Origin: Agromyces intestinalis
GTDB lineage: Bacteria > Actinomycetota > Actinomycetes > Actinomycetales > Microbacteriaceae
Reading direction: 5' to 3'
NCBI RefSeq assembly: GCF_008365295.1
Contig: NZ_CP043505.1
Location: 248,001 to 312,000 of the forward strand
DNA length: 64,000 nt
Each line of letters begins with the position of its first letter. Positions within the stretch are counted from its first letter, which is position 1. The translations under genes and the position numbers were made by a program. Below the pieces are notes generated by a model. The model was not told the origin of the DNA. It worked only from the letters and a program-made list of their open reading frames with translations, and made no database searches. Positions 19,645 to 27,173 of this stretch are shown piece by piece.

Positions 19645-21447
19645 TCACCAGGTGGCTGGCAGCTCGGGCGCCGGAGCGCCGGATGGAACGGTCCGATACT
19701 TCTTCAGCACCTGGCTCATCACGTCTCGGAAGACGGGGGCGGATGCGGCGGACGAGTTCATCTTAACGGGAGAGGCGAGACTCACCGAAACCACGAACTG
19801 CGGGTCGTCTGCGGGGGCGAAACCCGATACCGAGACGAGGTAGTCGCCCGAGTACCCCCCTGCGCCGTCGGACACCTGAGCGGTACCCGTCTTCGCCGCG
19901 ACGCGGTACCCGGGGATGTTCCACTCGTCGGCGAGCCAGCCGTGCAGGTACACCTGCTCGAGCATCTCGGAGGTCTGCTTCGCCGCCTGCTCGGAGATCA
20001 CGCGTCGGCCGGTGCCGTCGGGGGCTGCGGTCACCTCGCCGTCGGGCTGGGTGCACCCCTCGACGAGGGTGACCGGCATCCGCACACCGCCGTTCGCGAT
20101 GGTTTGGTAGAGGCTCGCGATCTGCACGGCGGTCGTGGTGAGTCCCTGACCGAACATCGTCGCGTACTTGGTCTGGTTGTCCCACTCATCGGGGTCGCCG
20201 TGCAGGTCGCCGGTCTCCTCACCCGGGAACCCCACCTCGGTCTCCTCGCCGAGGCCGAACCCCCGCATGTAGTCGTAGCGCACCCGGTCGCTCAACCGCT
20301 CGCCGAACAGCGACATGCCCGTGTTCGACGAGTCGATGAGCACGCCGGTCAGCGTGTAGTTGGTCGCGTCGTGGAAGAAGCTGTCGTTGACGTCGGCGCC
20401 GTTCGGCGCGATGTACCGATAGTCGGCCGTGACGCCGGGCTCGCCCTGGCCGGCGTCGAGCACCGACGCCGCGGTCAGCGCCTTGAACGTCGAGCCAGGC
20501 TCGAACGGCGCGGTGAACGCCCGCGAGCCGCGATCGTCGGAGTCGACGCTCGTCGGGTCGTTGGGATCGACGGTCGGCACGTCGGCAACGGCGAGCAGCC
20601 GCCCGGTCTTCGCCTCCATCACGGTCACGGTCGCCCACGCCGCGCCGGTCGCCTGCACTTGCGCCTCGGCGATACGCTGCACCGCGTACTGCAGGTCGGC
20701 ATCGATCGTGAGCTGCAGCGTGCCTCCGTCTCGTGCCTTCTTCACGACCTGCTCACTGCCCGGGATGGTCACCCAGTCTTTGAGGCTCCGCAGCGACCGG
20801 ACCTTTCCGTCTTCGCTGGCGAGGCACTCGTCGGCCGCCTCCTCGAGCCCCGCCTGCGGCACGCCGTCGATGTCGGTGAAGCCGATCAGGTTGCCGGCCA
20901 CCGCGCCGTTCGGGTAGCGGCGGGCCGGATGCTCGTGCGGCACCAGCCACGGGATACCGAGGGCTCGCACCTGTTCGAAGGTCTCGGTGTCGACGAGTCG
21001 CGCGACGTACTCGAAATCGGAGTCGGGGTTCGCTGCGAGCGCGTCGTCGATGAGCTTGAGGACATCGGCCGGCGTGCGCCCGAACACCTCGGCGATCTCG
21101 GCCGCCGATTGCTCGATCGGCACGTCGATGATCTTCGTCTCGCCCGGGTGGTCGGGGTCGTCCACCTCGCGCGTGAACGGCCCCGACCTCGCCTGCTTCG
21201 GCGAGAGCGCGATGTCGTAGCGCATCACACTGTCGGCGAGCACCACCCCGTTCGCGTCGACGATCTCGCCTCGCGTGCCGAACACCTGCTCGGTGCGCGA
21301 GCGGATGTCGAGTGCGTCCTCGTTGAGCTCGGCCGCGCGCACCACCTGGATGTCGACGAGTCGCACGATGAACAGTCCCACCATCGCGACGAGCACCAGT
21401 GCGGTGACGATGATGCGCCGCATCGGGTGCTTGGCGGTGCGGTTCAT
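19645..21447 (-). CDS. ftsI: Septal penicillin-binding protein (class B transpeptidase) FtsI
   Basis: FtsI cross-links new septal peptidoglycan with FtsW. The 600-residue protein has a single N-terminal membrane anchor (about 10-30), a dimerisation region and a transpeptidase domain. All three catalytic motifs are present: STFK (319-322, acylated serine), SSN (373-375) and KTGT (519-522). There are no PASTA domains at the C-terminus, unlike some Gram-positive homologues. It lies between ftsL (37-nt gap) and murE (13-nt gap). Confidence 0.97.
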   Translation of the reverse strand: MNRTAKHPMRRIIVTALVLVAMVGLFIVRLVDIQVVRAAELNEDALDIRSRTEQVFGTRGEIVDANGVVLADSVMRYDIALSPKQARSGPFTREVDDPDHPGETKIIDVPIEQSAAEIAEVFGRTPADVLKLIDDALAANPDSDFEYVARLVDTETFEQVRALGIPWLVPHEHPARRYPNGAVAGNLIGFTDIDGVPQAGLEEAADECLASEDGKVRSLRSLKDWVTIPGSEQVVKKARDGGTLQLTIDADLQYAVQRIAEAQVQATGAAWATVTVMEAKTGRLLAVADVPTVDPNDPTSVDSDDRGSRAFTAPFEPGSTFKALTAASVLDAGQGEPGVTADYRYIAPNGADVNDSFFHDATNYTLTGVLIDSSNTGMSLFGERLSDRVRYDYMRGFGLGEETEVGFPGEETGDLHGDPDEWDNQTKYATMFGQGLTTTAVQIASLYQTIANGGVRMPVTLVEGCTQPDGEVTAAPDGTGRRVISEQAAKQTSEMLEQVYLHGWLADEWNIPGYRVAAKTGTAQVSDGAGGYSGDYLVSVSGFAPADDPQFVVSVSLASPVKMNSSAASAPVFRDVMSQVLKKYRTVPSGAPAPELPATW

Positions 21448-21484
21448 CCGGTGCGGTCCTCCGTCGGGGCGAGATCGGTCGTGG

Positions 21485-22096
21485 TCAGTGGGTGGACGGC
21501 GTCGGCAGCGCGTCGGCGACCGGAGGTTCGGCGCTTCCTGCCGCTCCCCCGCCGGTGGCCTCCGCCCCGCCCGGGCCGGTGCCGGGCTCCTGAGCAGGAG
21601 TCTGCTGTTGCGGCAGTTCGTTCACCGGCGGCACGCCGTCGATGAGCGAATTCGGGACGAGCGGCCCCGATGCCTGCGCGCCGCCCTCGGCGGCGCTCGG
21701 CTGACCGAGCACCGCACCGTTGCTGAGCTGCAGGTACACGGGGTCGGTGCCGGGCACCATGCCGATCGACTCGGCGTTCTGGGCGATGTTCTGGGGCGAC
21801 TCGAGCCGGTCGAGGTCTTCCCGGAGCTTCTGCTGTTCCCGCTCGAGCTTGATCTGCTGCATCTGGTAGCCGTCGATCTCGTAGGCGCCCTCGGTGAGCG
21901 CCAGCGACAGCAGCAGTTGCGCGATGACGATCGCCACGAGGCCGCCGATTGCACTGATCGCGTACACGAGTCGGGGCGCCCGACGCCGTTGCGACCGCGG
22001 CACGGGACGCAGCCCGGGTACCGCCGACTGCTCGCCGGCCCGGCGCCCGGGGCGACGGTCGGGGGCGGGCCGCGTCTGAGCGGGCACTGCGCTCAT
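21485..22096 (-). CDS. ftsL: FtsL-like septum formation initiator protein
   Basis: This 203-residue bitopic protein sits at the expected place between rsmH and ftsI. It has a basic Pro/Arg-rich cytoplasmic start, one membrane span (about 43-68) and a short coiled coil (about 78-110, [19 protein letters not shown]) like other FtsL/DivIC proteins. A long Pro/Gly/Gln-rich low-complexity tail follows. Primary sequence is weakly conserved in this family, so the symbol rests on position and architecture. The ATG overlaps the rsmH stop (ATGA). Confidence 0.85.
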   Translation of the reverse strand: MSAVPAQTRPAPDRRPGRRAGEQSAVPGLRPVPRSQRRRAPRLVYAISAIGGLVAIVIAQLLLSLALTEGAYEIDGYQMQQIKLEREQQKLREDLDRLESPQNIAQNAESIGMVPGTDPVYLQLSNGAVLGQPSAAEGGAQASGPLVPNSLIDGVPPVNELPQQQTPAQEPGTGPGGAEATGGGAAGSAEPPVADALPTPSTH

Positions 22097-23046
22097 GACG
22101 GCCTCCTCACGCGTTCGGCCGCTCGGAGCCTCACGGGCTTCGCGCGGGGGTTCTCGGCCTGTTCGGCCTCGCTGGCCAGTTCGGCACCGCGGACGAGCAG
22201 CTTGAACCGGGGGCGGTGCTCGGGCAGCTCCATGGGGAGCCCGGCCGGCGCCGTCGACGTCGACGCCGCCTGGAACGCGCGCTTGACGATGCGGTCCTCG
22301 AGCGACTGGTAGGCGAGCACGACGATGCGCCCGCCGACCTGGAGTGCGTCGAGCGCGGCTGGAACGGCCCGCTCGAGCACCGAGAGCTCTTCATTCACCT
22401 CGATGCGCAGCGCCTGGAACACCCGCTTGGCGGGGTGCCCCTGCCGCTGCACGGCCACCGGCGTGGCATCCGTGATGATCGCGACCAGCTCGGCCGAGCG
22501 GGTGATCGGATGGTCCGCCCGAGCCCGCACGATCGCCCGCGCGTAGCGCGCGGCGAGCTTCTCCTCGCCGTAGTCGAGGAAGATCCGGCGCAGGTCGTCT
22601 TCGGACGCCTCGGCGATCACGTCGGCCGCGGTGCGCCCGCGCGAGGAGTCCATGCGCATGTCGAGCGGGGCGTCCTTGGAGTACGCGAAGCCGCGTTCGG
22701 CGCGGTCGAGCTGCAGCGAGGAGACGCCGAGGTCCATGAGCACGCCATCGACCTCGTCGTAGCCTTCCCGCCGGATCGCGCGGCCGATGCCGTCGTAGAC
22801 CGTGTGCACGAAGCGGGCGCGGTCGCCGAACGGTGCGAGCCGCTCGCGGGCGATGGCGAGCGCGTCGAGATCGCGGTCCAGGCCGATGACGGTGAGCCCG
22901 GTGAACCGCTCGAGCAGCGCGCGGGCGTGACCGCCCATGCCGAGCGTCGCGTCGACGAGCACCGCGCCGTCGTGGTCGATCGCCGGTGTCAGCAGCTCGA
23001 CGGTGCGCTCGAGCATGACGGGGGTGTGGATGCGTTCGATGTCCAT
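22093..23046 (-). CDS. rsmH: 16S rRNA (cytosine-1402 N4) methyltransferase
   Basis: RsmH (MraW) methylates N4 of C1402 in the ribosomal decoding centre using S-adenosylmethionine. The 317-residue protein starts [12 protein letters not shown] and has the SAM loop [28 protein letters not shown], the catalytic-region [14 protein letters not shown] and the C-terminal [10 protein letters not shown]. The frame continues to an ATG at 23088 that also has a weak AGGA site, so 14 more residues are possible. The family normally begins at the HTPV segment, so I used 23046. Confidence 0.95.
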   Translation of the reverse strand: MDIERIHTPVMLERTVELLTPAIDHDGAVLVDATLGMGGHARALLERFTGLTVIGLDRDLDALAIARERLAPFGDRARFVHTVYDGIGRAIRREGYDEVDGVLMDLGVSSLQLDRAERGFAYSKDAPLDMRMDSSRGRTAADVIAEASEDDLRRIFLDYGEEKLAARYARAIVRARADHPITRSAELVAIITDATPVAVQRQGHPAKRVFQALRIEVNEELSVLERAVPAALDALQVGGRIVVLAYQSLEDRIVKRAFQAASTSTAPAGLPMELPEHRPRFKLLVRGAELASEAEQAENPRAKPVRLRAAERVRRPS

Positions 23047-23149
23047 GATCCGTTCCGGTCTTTCTGGGCCCCGGGGCCCGATCCCCATCCGTTCGTCCTG
23101 AAGCGGGGAAGTGCCTCAGGTCGACGGCTGGGAGTCGGGCCCAGGGGAC

Positions 23150-23581
23150 TCAGAAGAGCCCCGGAATCACCTCCTCCGCCGTCTCCGCGAAGGCCGCCTC
23201 CTGCTCGGCGAGGTATGTCTGCCACGCCTGCGCATTCCAGATCTCCACCCGGCTCCCGGCGCCGATGACGGCGAGGTCGCGTTCGAGCCCCGCGTACGCG
23301 CGGAGCGTGGCGGGGATGATGACCCGGTTCTGCTTGTCGGGGGTCTCCGCGGATGCCCCTGACAGGAAGACGCGCATGTAGTCGCGCGCCTGCTTGCTCG
23401 TCACGGGGGCCTGGCGGATCTTGTCGCTCATGCTCTCGAACTCCCTCGCGCTGAACACGTAGACGCAGCGTTCCTGCCCGCGTGTGAGCACGAGACCGTT
23501 CGACAGTTCGTCCCGGAACTTCGCCGGAAGAATGACGCGGCCCTTCTCATCGAGCTTCGGCTCGTACGTCCCGAGGAACAC
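23150..23581 (-). CDS. mraZ: MraZ, dcw-cluster transcriptional repressor
   Basis: MraZ is a ring-forming DNA-binding protein of the AbrB-like fold that represses its own dcw promoter. The 143-residue protein has two copies of the SpoVT/AbrB-like half: [26 protein letters not shown] near the N-terminus, and [24 protein letters not shown] in the second half. The start is a GTG at 23581. Three AGTGG boxes at 10-bp spacing sit in the promoter immediately upstream, matching the tandem-box recognition known for MraZ. It is the first gene of the cluster. Confidence 0.96.
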   Translation of the reverse strand: MFLGTYEPKLDEKGRVILPAKFRDELSNGLVLTRGQERCVYVFSAREFESMSDKIRQAPVTSKQARDYMRVFLSGASAETPDKQNRVIIPATLRAYAGLERDLAVIGAGSRVEIWNAQAWQTYLAEQEAAFAETAEEVIPGLF

Positions 23582-23621
23582 TGCGCCACCCCCTTTCCTC
23601 CGGCCAGGGATCCAGGTAGCG

Positions 23622-23652
23622 CCACTTTACTCCACTCTCCTCCACTCAGCAA
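23622..23652 (-). promoter_or_regulatory. dcw promoter with three tandem MraZ boxes
   Basis: On the minus strand, TTGCTG (23647-23652) and TAAAGT (23624-23629) are separated by exactly 17 bases. AGTGG occurs three times at 10-bp spacing (plus-strand CCACT at 23622-23626, 23632-23636 and 23642-23646), filling the spacer and overlapping the -10. MraZ proteins in other bacteria bind tandem short boxes separated by five bases, so this is a clear autoregulatory operator. Confidence 0.8.
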
Positions 23653-23724
23653 CGACGCGGAGGATTCAGCACCACTTCCGGGGTCTCGACACCCGCGGAA
23701 TCGCGCGGATTCTCGTGGGTGGAT

Positions 23725-23881
23725 GGAAGTGGAGGGATTTCGCGCAACCGGGCGCGTCAGGCGCTGCCGCTGGCCTGCGAGCGTGCGTCACCGTCGCTGC
23801 GGATGCCCCGCACCCGCGCCCGGAACGCCGAAAACGGGCCGATCATTCGATCGACCCGTTCAGGTGGTGGGAAGTGGAGGG
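23725..23881 (+). repeat. Two copies of a 12-base repeat near the mraZ control region
   Basis: GGAAGTGGAGGG occurs at 23725-23736 and at 23870-23881. Each carries the same AGTGG core as the MraZ boxes but in the opposite orientation. The first is about 75 bases beyond the mraZ -35; the second abuts the DUF3040 stop codon. Apart from these, the promoter and the terminator, I see nothing in the 300-nt gap 23582-23881. Confidence 0.4.
23833..23860 (-). terminator. Rho-independent terminator of the DUF3040 gene
   Basis: The inverted repeat AACGGGTCGATC / GATCGGCCCGTT (minus strand) has a 12-base stem with one G-U pair and a 4-base loop, and the second arm runs into TTTT. It begins about 20 nt after the DUF3040 stop, isolating that gene from the dcw promoter. 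Confidence 0.8.
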
Positions 23882-24259
23882 CTACTCGCCGCCCTCCTGG
23901 CGGCGATCCCAGCGGTCGTTCAACCGGTCCATGAAGCCGCGCTGGCCCCGCGTGCCCGACGACGACGGCGGCGGCCCGGCCGGCGATGCCCCGGCAGCGC
24001 TGCGCTTGCCCGGGGTGATGGCGATGAGCACGCCGGCGAACATGAGCGCGAACCCGATGATTCCGACGATCAACAGCTGCAGAGCGACGCCGGCGATGAG
24101 GCCGCCCACGCCGAGGAGCGCGAGCAGGATTCCGAGCACGATCGATCGATAGTTGGGGCGACCTCGCCCGCCGACGGCGGCCACGAAGTCGGCGTCATTG
24201 CGGTAGAGGTTGCGCTCCATCTCCTCGAGAAGACGTTGCTCCTGCTCTGAAAGCGGCAT
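23882..24259 (-). CDS. DUF3040 membrane protein
   Basis: This 125-residue actinobacterial protein has a DUF3040 signature at its start (MPLSEQEQRLLEEMERNLYRNDADFV), two close membrane segments (about 48-90) and a basic, flexible tail. Its function is not known; such genes often lie just upstream of mraZ in actinobacteria. The frame extends further, but the ATG at 24259 begins the conserved helix. A terminator follows the gene, and it is divergent from the polyprenyl synthase gene. Confidence 0.9.
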   Translation of the reverse strand: MPLSEQEQRLLEEMERNLYRNDADFVAAVGGRGRPNYRSIVLGILLALLGVGGLIAGVALQLLIVGIIGFALMFAGVLIAITPGKRSAAGASPAGPPPSSSGTRGQRGFMDRLNDRWDRRQEGGE

Positions 24260-24322
24260 CTCATTCCCCTCAGGTTCGGGATCGACGCATCCTTCCCGCA
24301 TTCTAGCGCCGAGGGCCGTCGC

Positions 24323-24328
24323 TAGGCT
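24323..24328 (+). promoter_or_regulatory. -10 element of a leaderless polyprenyl synthase transcript
   Basis: TAGGCT lies six bases before the GTG at 24335, so transcription should begin at or next to the start codon. No ribosome site precedes the GTG. Confidence 0.55.
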
Positions 24329-24334
24329 AGGCGG

Positions 24335-25423
24335 GTGGCCAACGGTTCCCGACTCGTCGACCTCGTCCAGACCCGGATCGAGGAGTTCCTCGCCGACCGT
24401 GGTTCGATTCTCGTCGACATCAGCCCCGACCTGGGTGCTCCGCTCGACTTCTCAAGGCGCTTTCTCAGCGGCGGCAAGCGATTCCGCGCACGCTTCTGCC
24501 ACGCGGGGTGGCGAGCGGCGGCCGGACCCGCCGACCTCGACCCGGCACCCGTGGTGGCCGCTGCGGCCGCGCTCGAGCTCTTCCACGCCGCCGCCCTCGT
24601 GCACGACGACCTCATCGACAACTCCGACACGCGTCGCGGCGCCCCGTCCGCGCATCGGCTGTTCGAGCGGCTGCACGCCGATTCGGGCTGGAACGGCGAC
24701 GCGGCCGAGTACGGCCGGGCGGCCGCGATCCTGCTGGGCGACCTGATCCTCGGCTGGAGCGACGAACTGCTCGACGAGGCCCTCTCGCTGCTCGACGACC
24801 GCACAGCCGCCCGCCTGGCCCGCGCCGAGTTCATGCGCATGCGCACCGAGGTCGCCGCCGGGCAGTACCTCGACATCCTCGAGGAGCGCGCGTGGTCGAC
24901 CCGCGGCGAGCACGCCCAGCGCGAGCTCGCTGAGCGAGTCGTCGTCTACAAGTCGGCGAAGTACAGCATCGTCGCTCCCTTGCGCATCGGCGCCGCGATC
25001 GGAGGGTCCGCACCGATCGTCGCCGATGCGCTCGCCGACTTCGGCCTGCCGCTGGGCGTCGCATTCCAGCTGCGCGACGATCTACTCGGCGTCTACGGCG
25101 ACCCCGCGCTCACGGGCAAGCCCGCCGGCGACGACCTCCGGGAGGGCAAGCGCACCTTGCTCGTCGCGATCGCGCGCGAGCGCCTCGGCGCCGGGCAGCG
25201 TCGCATCCTCGACGAGCTGCTCGGCGACCCCGCGCTCACCGCAGGCCAGGTCGCCACCCTCCAGCAGACGATCGCGCGATGCGGCGCCGTCGACGAGGTC
25301 GAGACGATCATCTCCGCGCAGCTCGAGCGCGCATACGCCGCCCTCGACGACGCACCCGTCGACGACGCGGCGAAGGCCGAGCTCCGAGCGCTCGGCGCCT
25401 CGGTCACCCGCCGATCGAGCTGA
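24335..25423 (+). CDS. idsA: Polyprenyl (geranylgeranyl-type) diphosphate synthase
   Basis: This trans-isoprenyl diphosphate synthase condenses isopentenyl diphosphate with allylic primers. The 362-residue protein has the first aspartate-rich motif as DDLIDNSDTRRG and the second as QLRDDLLGVYGD, plus GGKRFRAR and VVYKSAKYS. Chain length cannot be read securely; the closest context is mycobacterial idsA2, which also neighbours an Rv2175c-like gene. Products would feed carotenoid, menaquinone or polyprenyl pathways. It begins with GTG in a leaderless arrangement. Confidence 0.9.
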   Translation: MANGSRLVDLVQTRIEEFLADRGSILVDISPDLGAPLDFSRRFLSGGKRFRARFCHAGWRAAAGPADLDPAPVVAAAAALELFHAAALVHDDLIDNSDTRRGAPSAHRLFERLHADSGWNGDAAEYGRAAAILLGDLILGWSDELLDEALSLLDDRTAARLARAEFMRMRTEVAAGQYLDILEERAWSTRGEHAQRELAERVVVYKSAKYSIVAPLRIGAAIGGSAPIVADALADFGLPLGVAFQLRDDLLGVYGDPALTGKPAGDDLREGKRTLLVAIARERLGAGQRRILDELLGDPALTAGQVATLQQTIARCGAVDEVETIISAQLERAYAALDDAPVDDAAKAELRALGASVTRRSS

Positions 25424-25424
25424 G

Positions 25425-25437
25425 CCCCGTTTCGGGG
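25425..25437. terminator. Short GC hairpin between convergent genes
   Basis: CCCCG-TTT-CGGGG starts two bases after the idsA stop, in the 51-nt gap facing the Rv2175c-like gene. It lacks a T-run, so termination is possible but weakly supported. Confidence 0.3.
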
Positions 25438-25474
25438 GCGGGCCCGCCGCACGAGTCGAGCGAGACCGCGCAGG

Positions 25475-25813
25475 TCAGGCGAGCGCCTGCGCGACCCGGC
25501 GCACCTCGCTCTTGCGACCCGAGCGCAGGGCCTCGATCGGCGTCGTGCCCAGGCTGTCGTCCACCGCCAGCAGCCACTCGAGCGACTCGTCATCGGTGAA
25601 GCCCGCATCGGCGAGCACGATCGCGGTGCCGTGCAGCTCGGGCAGCGGTGCGTCGTCGCGCAGGAACGCGGCCGGCACCTTCAGCACCCCGTCGACGCGG
25701 GCTGCGAGCAGGTAGCGGTCGGCGATCAGCCGGCGCACGCGGCTCGGGCTCTGGCCAAGGAGTTCGACGAGGTCGGGTACGGTCAGCCACTCGGTCGCGG
25801 GTGCTTCGGTCAC
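25475..25813 (-). CDS. Rv2175c-like winged-helix DNA-binding protein
   Basis: This 112-residue protein resembles Mycobacterium tuberculosis Rv2175c, a DNA-binding substrate of the kinase PknL. It opens with MTEAPATEWLTVPDLVELLGQSPSRVRRLI, a helix-turn-helix region, and ends with VDDSLGTTPIEALRSGRKSEVRRVAQ. An N-terminal threonine-containing segment could be phosphorylated, as in Rv2175c. The GTG start has no ribosome site but a CAGGCT-like box six bases before it. A PknL-like kinase gene lies 1.4 kb away, the same pairing as in mycobacteria. Confidence 0.88.
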   Translation of the reverse strand: MTEAPATEWLTVPDLVELLGQSPSRVRRLIADRYLLAARVDGVLKVPAAFLRDDAPLPELHGTAIVLADAGFTDDESLEWLLAVDDSLGTTPIEALRSGRKSEVRRVAQALA

Positions 25814-25973
25814 GATCCAAGCCTGCCATGACCCGCGGCCGGTCGGGAAGCGGTCGGATGCCTCGCTCGAGCCCGTCCGGTCCGGCCGGTCGGGGCGACC
25901 CGCGCCGAGGTCGTTGACTCGTCCCGGCCGCTGTGCGAGCGTGACGCCTGGCACGACATCGCAAGGGGGGACG

Positions 25974-27077
25974 ATGGAGGGTCGGAGACACCCGCGCCGA
26001 CGCGGAACCGTCGGGTCGGGCGAGGCGAGCGAGGCCGAGCCGCGACGGCTTCGACGCATCCTCGCCACGCCGATCGCGGTGCTCGGTGCGGTGGCGGTCA
26101 CGCTGGGCATCGCGCCGCCCGCCGACGCGGCCGCGCCGCCGGCACCCAAGCGCCAGCCGAAGCCGAAGGCCGAGTCCCACCGCCCGCACTCGAGCCCGCA
26201 CGCGACGGTGGCCGGCAGCGCTCCGGCGGAGTACGTGGTCGTGGCCGGCGACACCGTGAGCGGCATCGCCGAGCGGTTCGGGCTCGCCACCGCCGAGGTG
26301 CTCGCGCTGAACGGGCTGGGTTGGTCCACGCTCATCTTCCCCGGCCAGCGCCTGCTGCTGCGAGCCGGCGGCGAGCCGCACGAACCACCGCCCACCACCG
26401 CTCCCGACCTGACCCGGCACACGGTCGTCGAGGGCGACACCGTCATCGGCATCGCCGATGCGCACGGCCTCGACGTCGGCGCCGTCCTGAGCGCCAACGG
26501 ACTCGACCGCACGAGCCTCATCTTCCCGGGCGAGCAACTGGTGCTTCCGCTCGGCGCGACTGCCTCGGCGCCCGCGCCCGAACCCGTATCCGAACCCGCG
26601 CCAGCACCCGAACCCACGCCCGCGCCGGGTCCCGCGGAACCCGTCGAGCCCGTGGCATCCGTCTCGATGCCCCTCAACGACGAGACCCGGCAGAACGCGG
26701 TGACCATCATCGAGATCGGCCGCAGCCTCGGCGTGCCCGACCGGGGCATCGTGATCGCGCTCGCCGCGGCGGCGCAGGAGTCGGGCCTGAAGAACTCCCC
26801 CACCGGAGATGCCGACTCACTGGGGCTCTTCCAGCAGCGGCCGAGTCAGGGCTGGGGCACCCCCGAGGAGGTCATGGATCCGGTGCGGGCGACGACGGCG
26901 TTCTACGGCGGCGATGCGAACCCCAACCCGGGTCGTACCCGCGGCCTGCTCGATGTACCCGGATGGGAATCGATGACGCTCACGCAGGCCGCCCAGGCCG
27001 TGCAGATCAGCGCCCACCCCGAGCGCTACGCCAAGTGGGAGGAGCAGGCGAGTGCCTGGCTCGCCGAGCTCGGCTGA
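25974..27077 (+). CDS. Secreted two-LysM protein with a muramidase-like C-terminal domain
   Basis: This 367-residue exported protein has a hydrophobic signal segment (about 30-52), then two LysM peptidoglycan-binding repeats (YVVVAGDTVSGIAERFGL and HTVVEGDTVIGIADAHGL). A Pro/Ala/Glu-rich spacer follows, then a domain of about 130 residues with LAAAAQESGLKN and SLGLFQQRPSQGWG. That domain is common in actinobacterial cell wall proteins and is predicted to act on glycan strands, with the glutamate of QESG as likely acid. The ATG at 25974 follows a GGGGGG ribosome site. It lies just before the PASTA kinase. Confidence 0.85.
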   Translation: MEGRRHPRRRGTVGSGEASEAEPRRLRRILATPIAVLGAVAVTLGIAPPADAAAPPAPKRQPKPKAESHRPHSSPHATVAGSAPAEYVVVAGDTVSGIAERFGLATAEVLALNGLGWSTLIFPGQRLLLRAGGEPHEPPPTTAPDLTRHTVVEGDTVIGIADAHGLDVGAVLSANGLDRTSLIFPGEQLVLPLGATASAPAPEPVSEPAPAPEPTPAPGPAEPVEPVASVSMPLNDETRQNAVTIIEIGRSLGVPDRGIVIALAAAAQESGLKNSPTGDADSLGLFQQRPSQGWGTPEEVMDPVRATTAFYGGDANPNPGRTRGLLDVPGWESMTLTQAAQAVQISAHPERYAKWEEQASAWLAELG

Positions 27078-27161
27078 CACCCCGCCGAGCCAGAGGATCA
27101 CGATGGGATTGCGATCCGCGGCGGCCCGGTGTGTATCCGGCGCGGGGAATGCCCAGATCCC

Positions 27162-27167
27162 TACACT
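27162..27167 (+). promoter_or_regulatory. -10 element of a leaderless kinase transcript
   Basis: TACACT lies six bases before the GTG at 27174, with no ribosome site between them. Confidence 0.55.
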
Positions 27168-27173
27168 CGAACG

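Noticed and set aside
25974..27077. LysM protein as a phage endolysin
   Set aside because: It has a signal segment, sits in conserved chromosomal context beside the kinase gene, and no phage genes are near.
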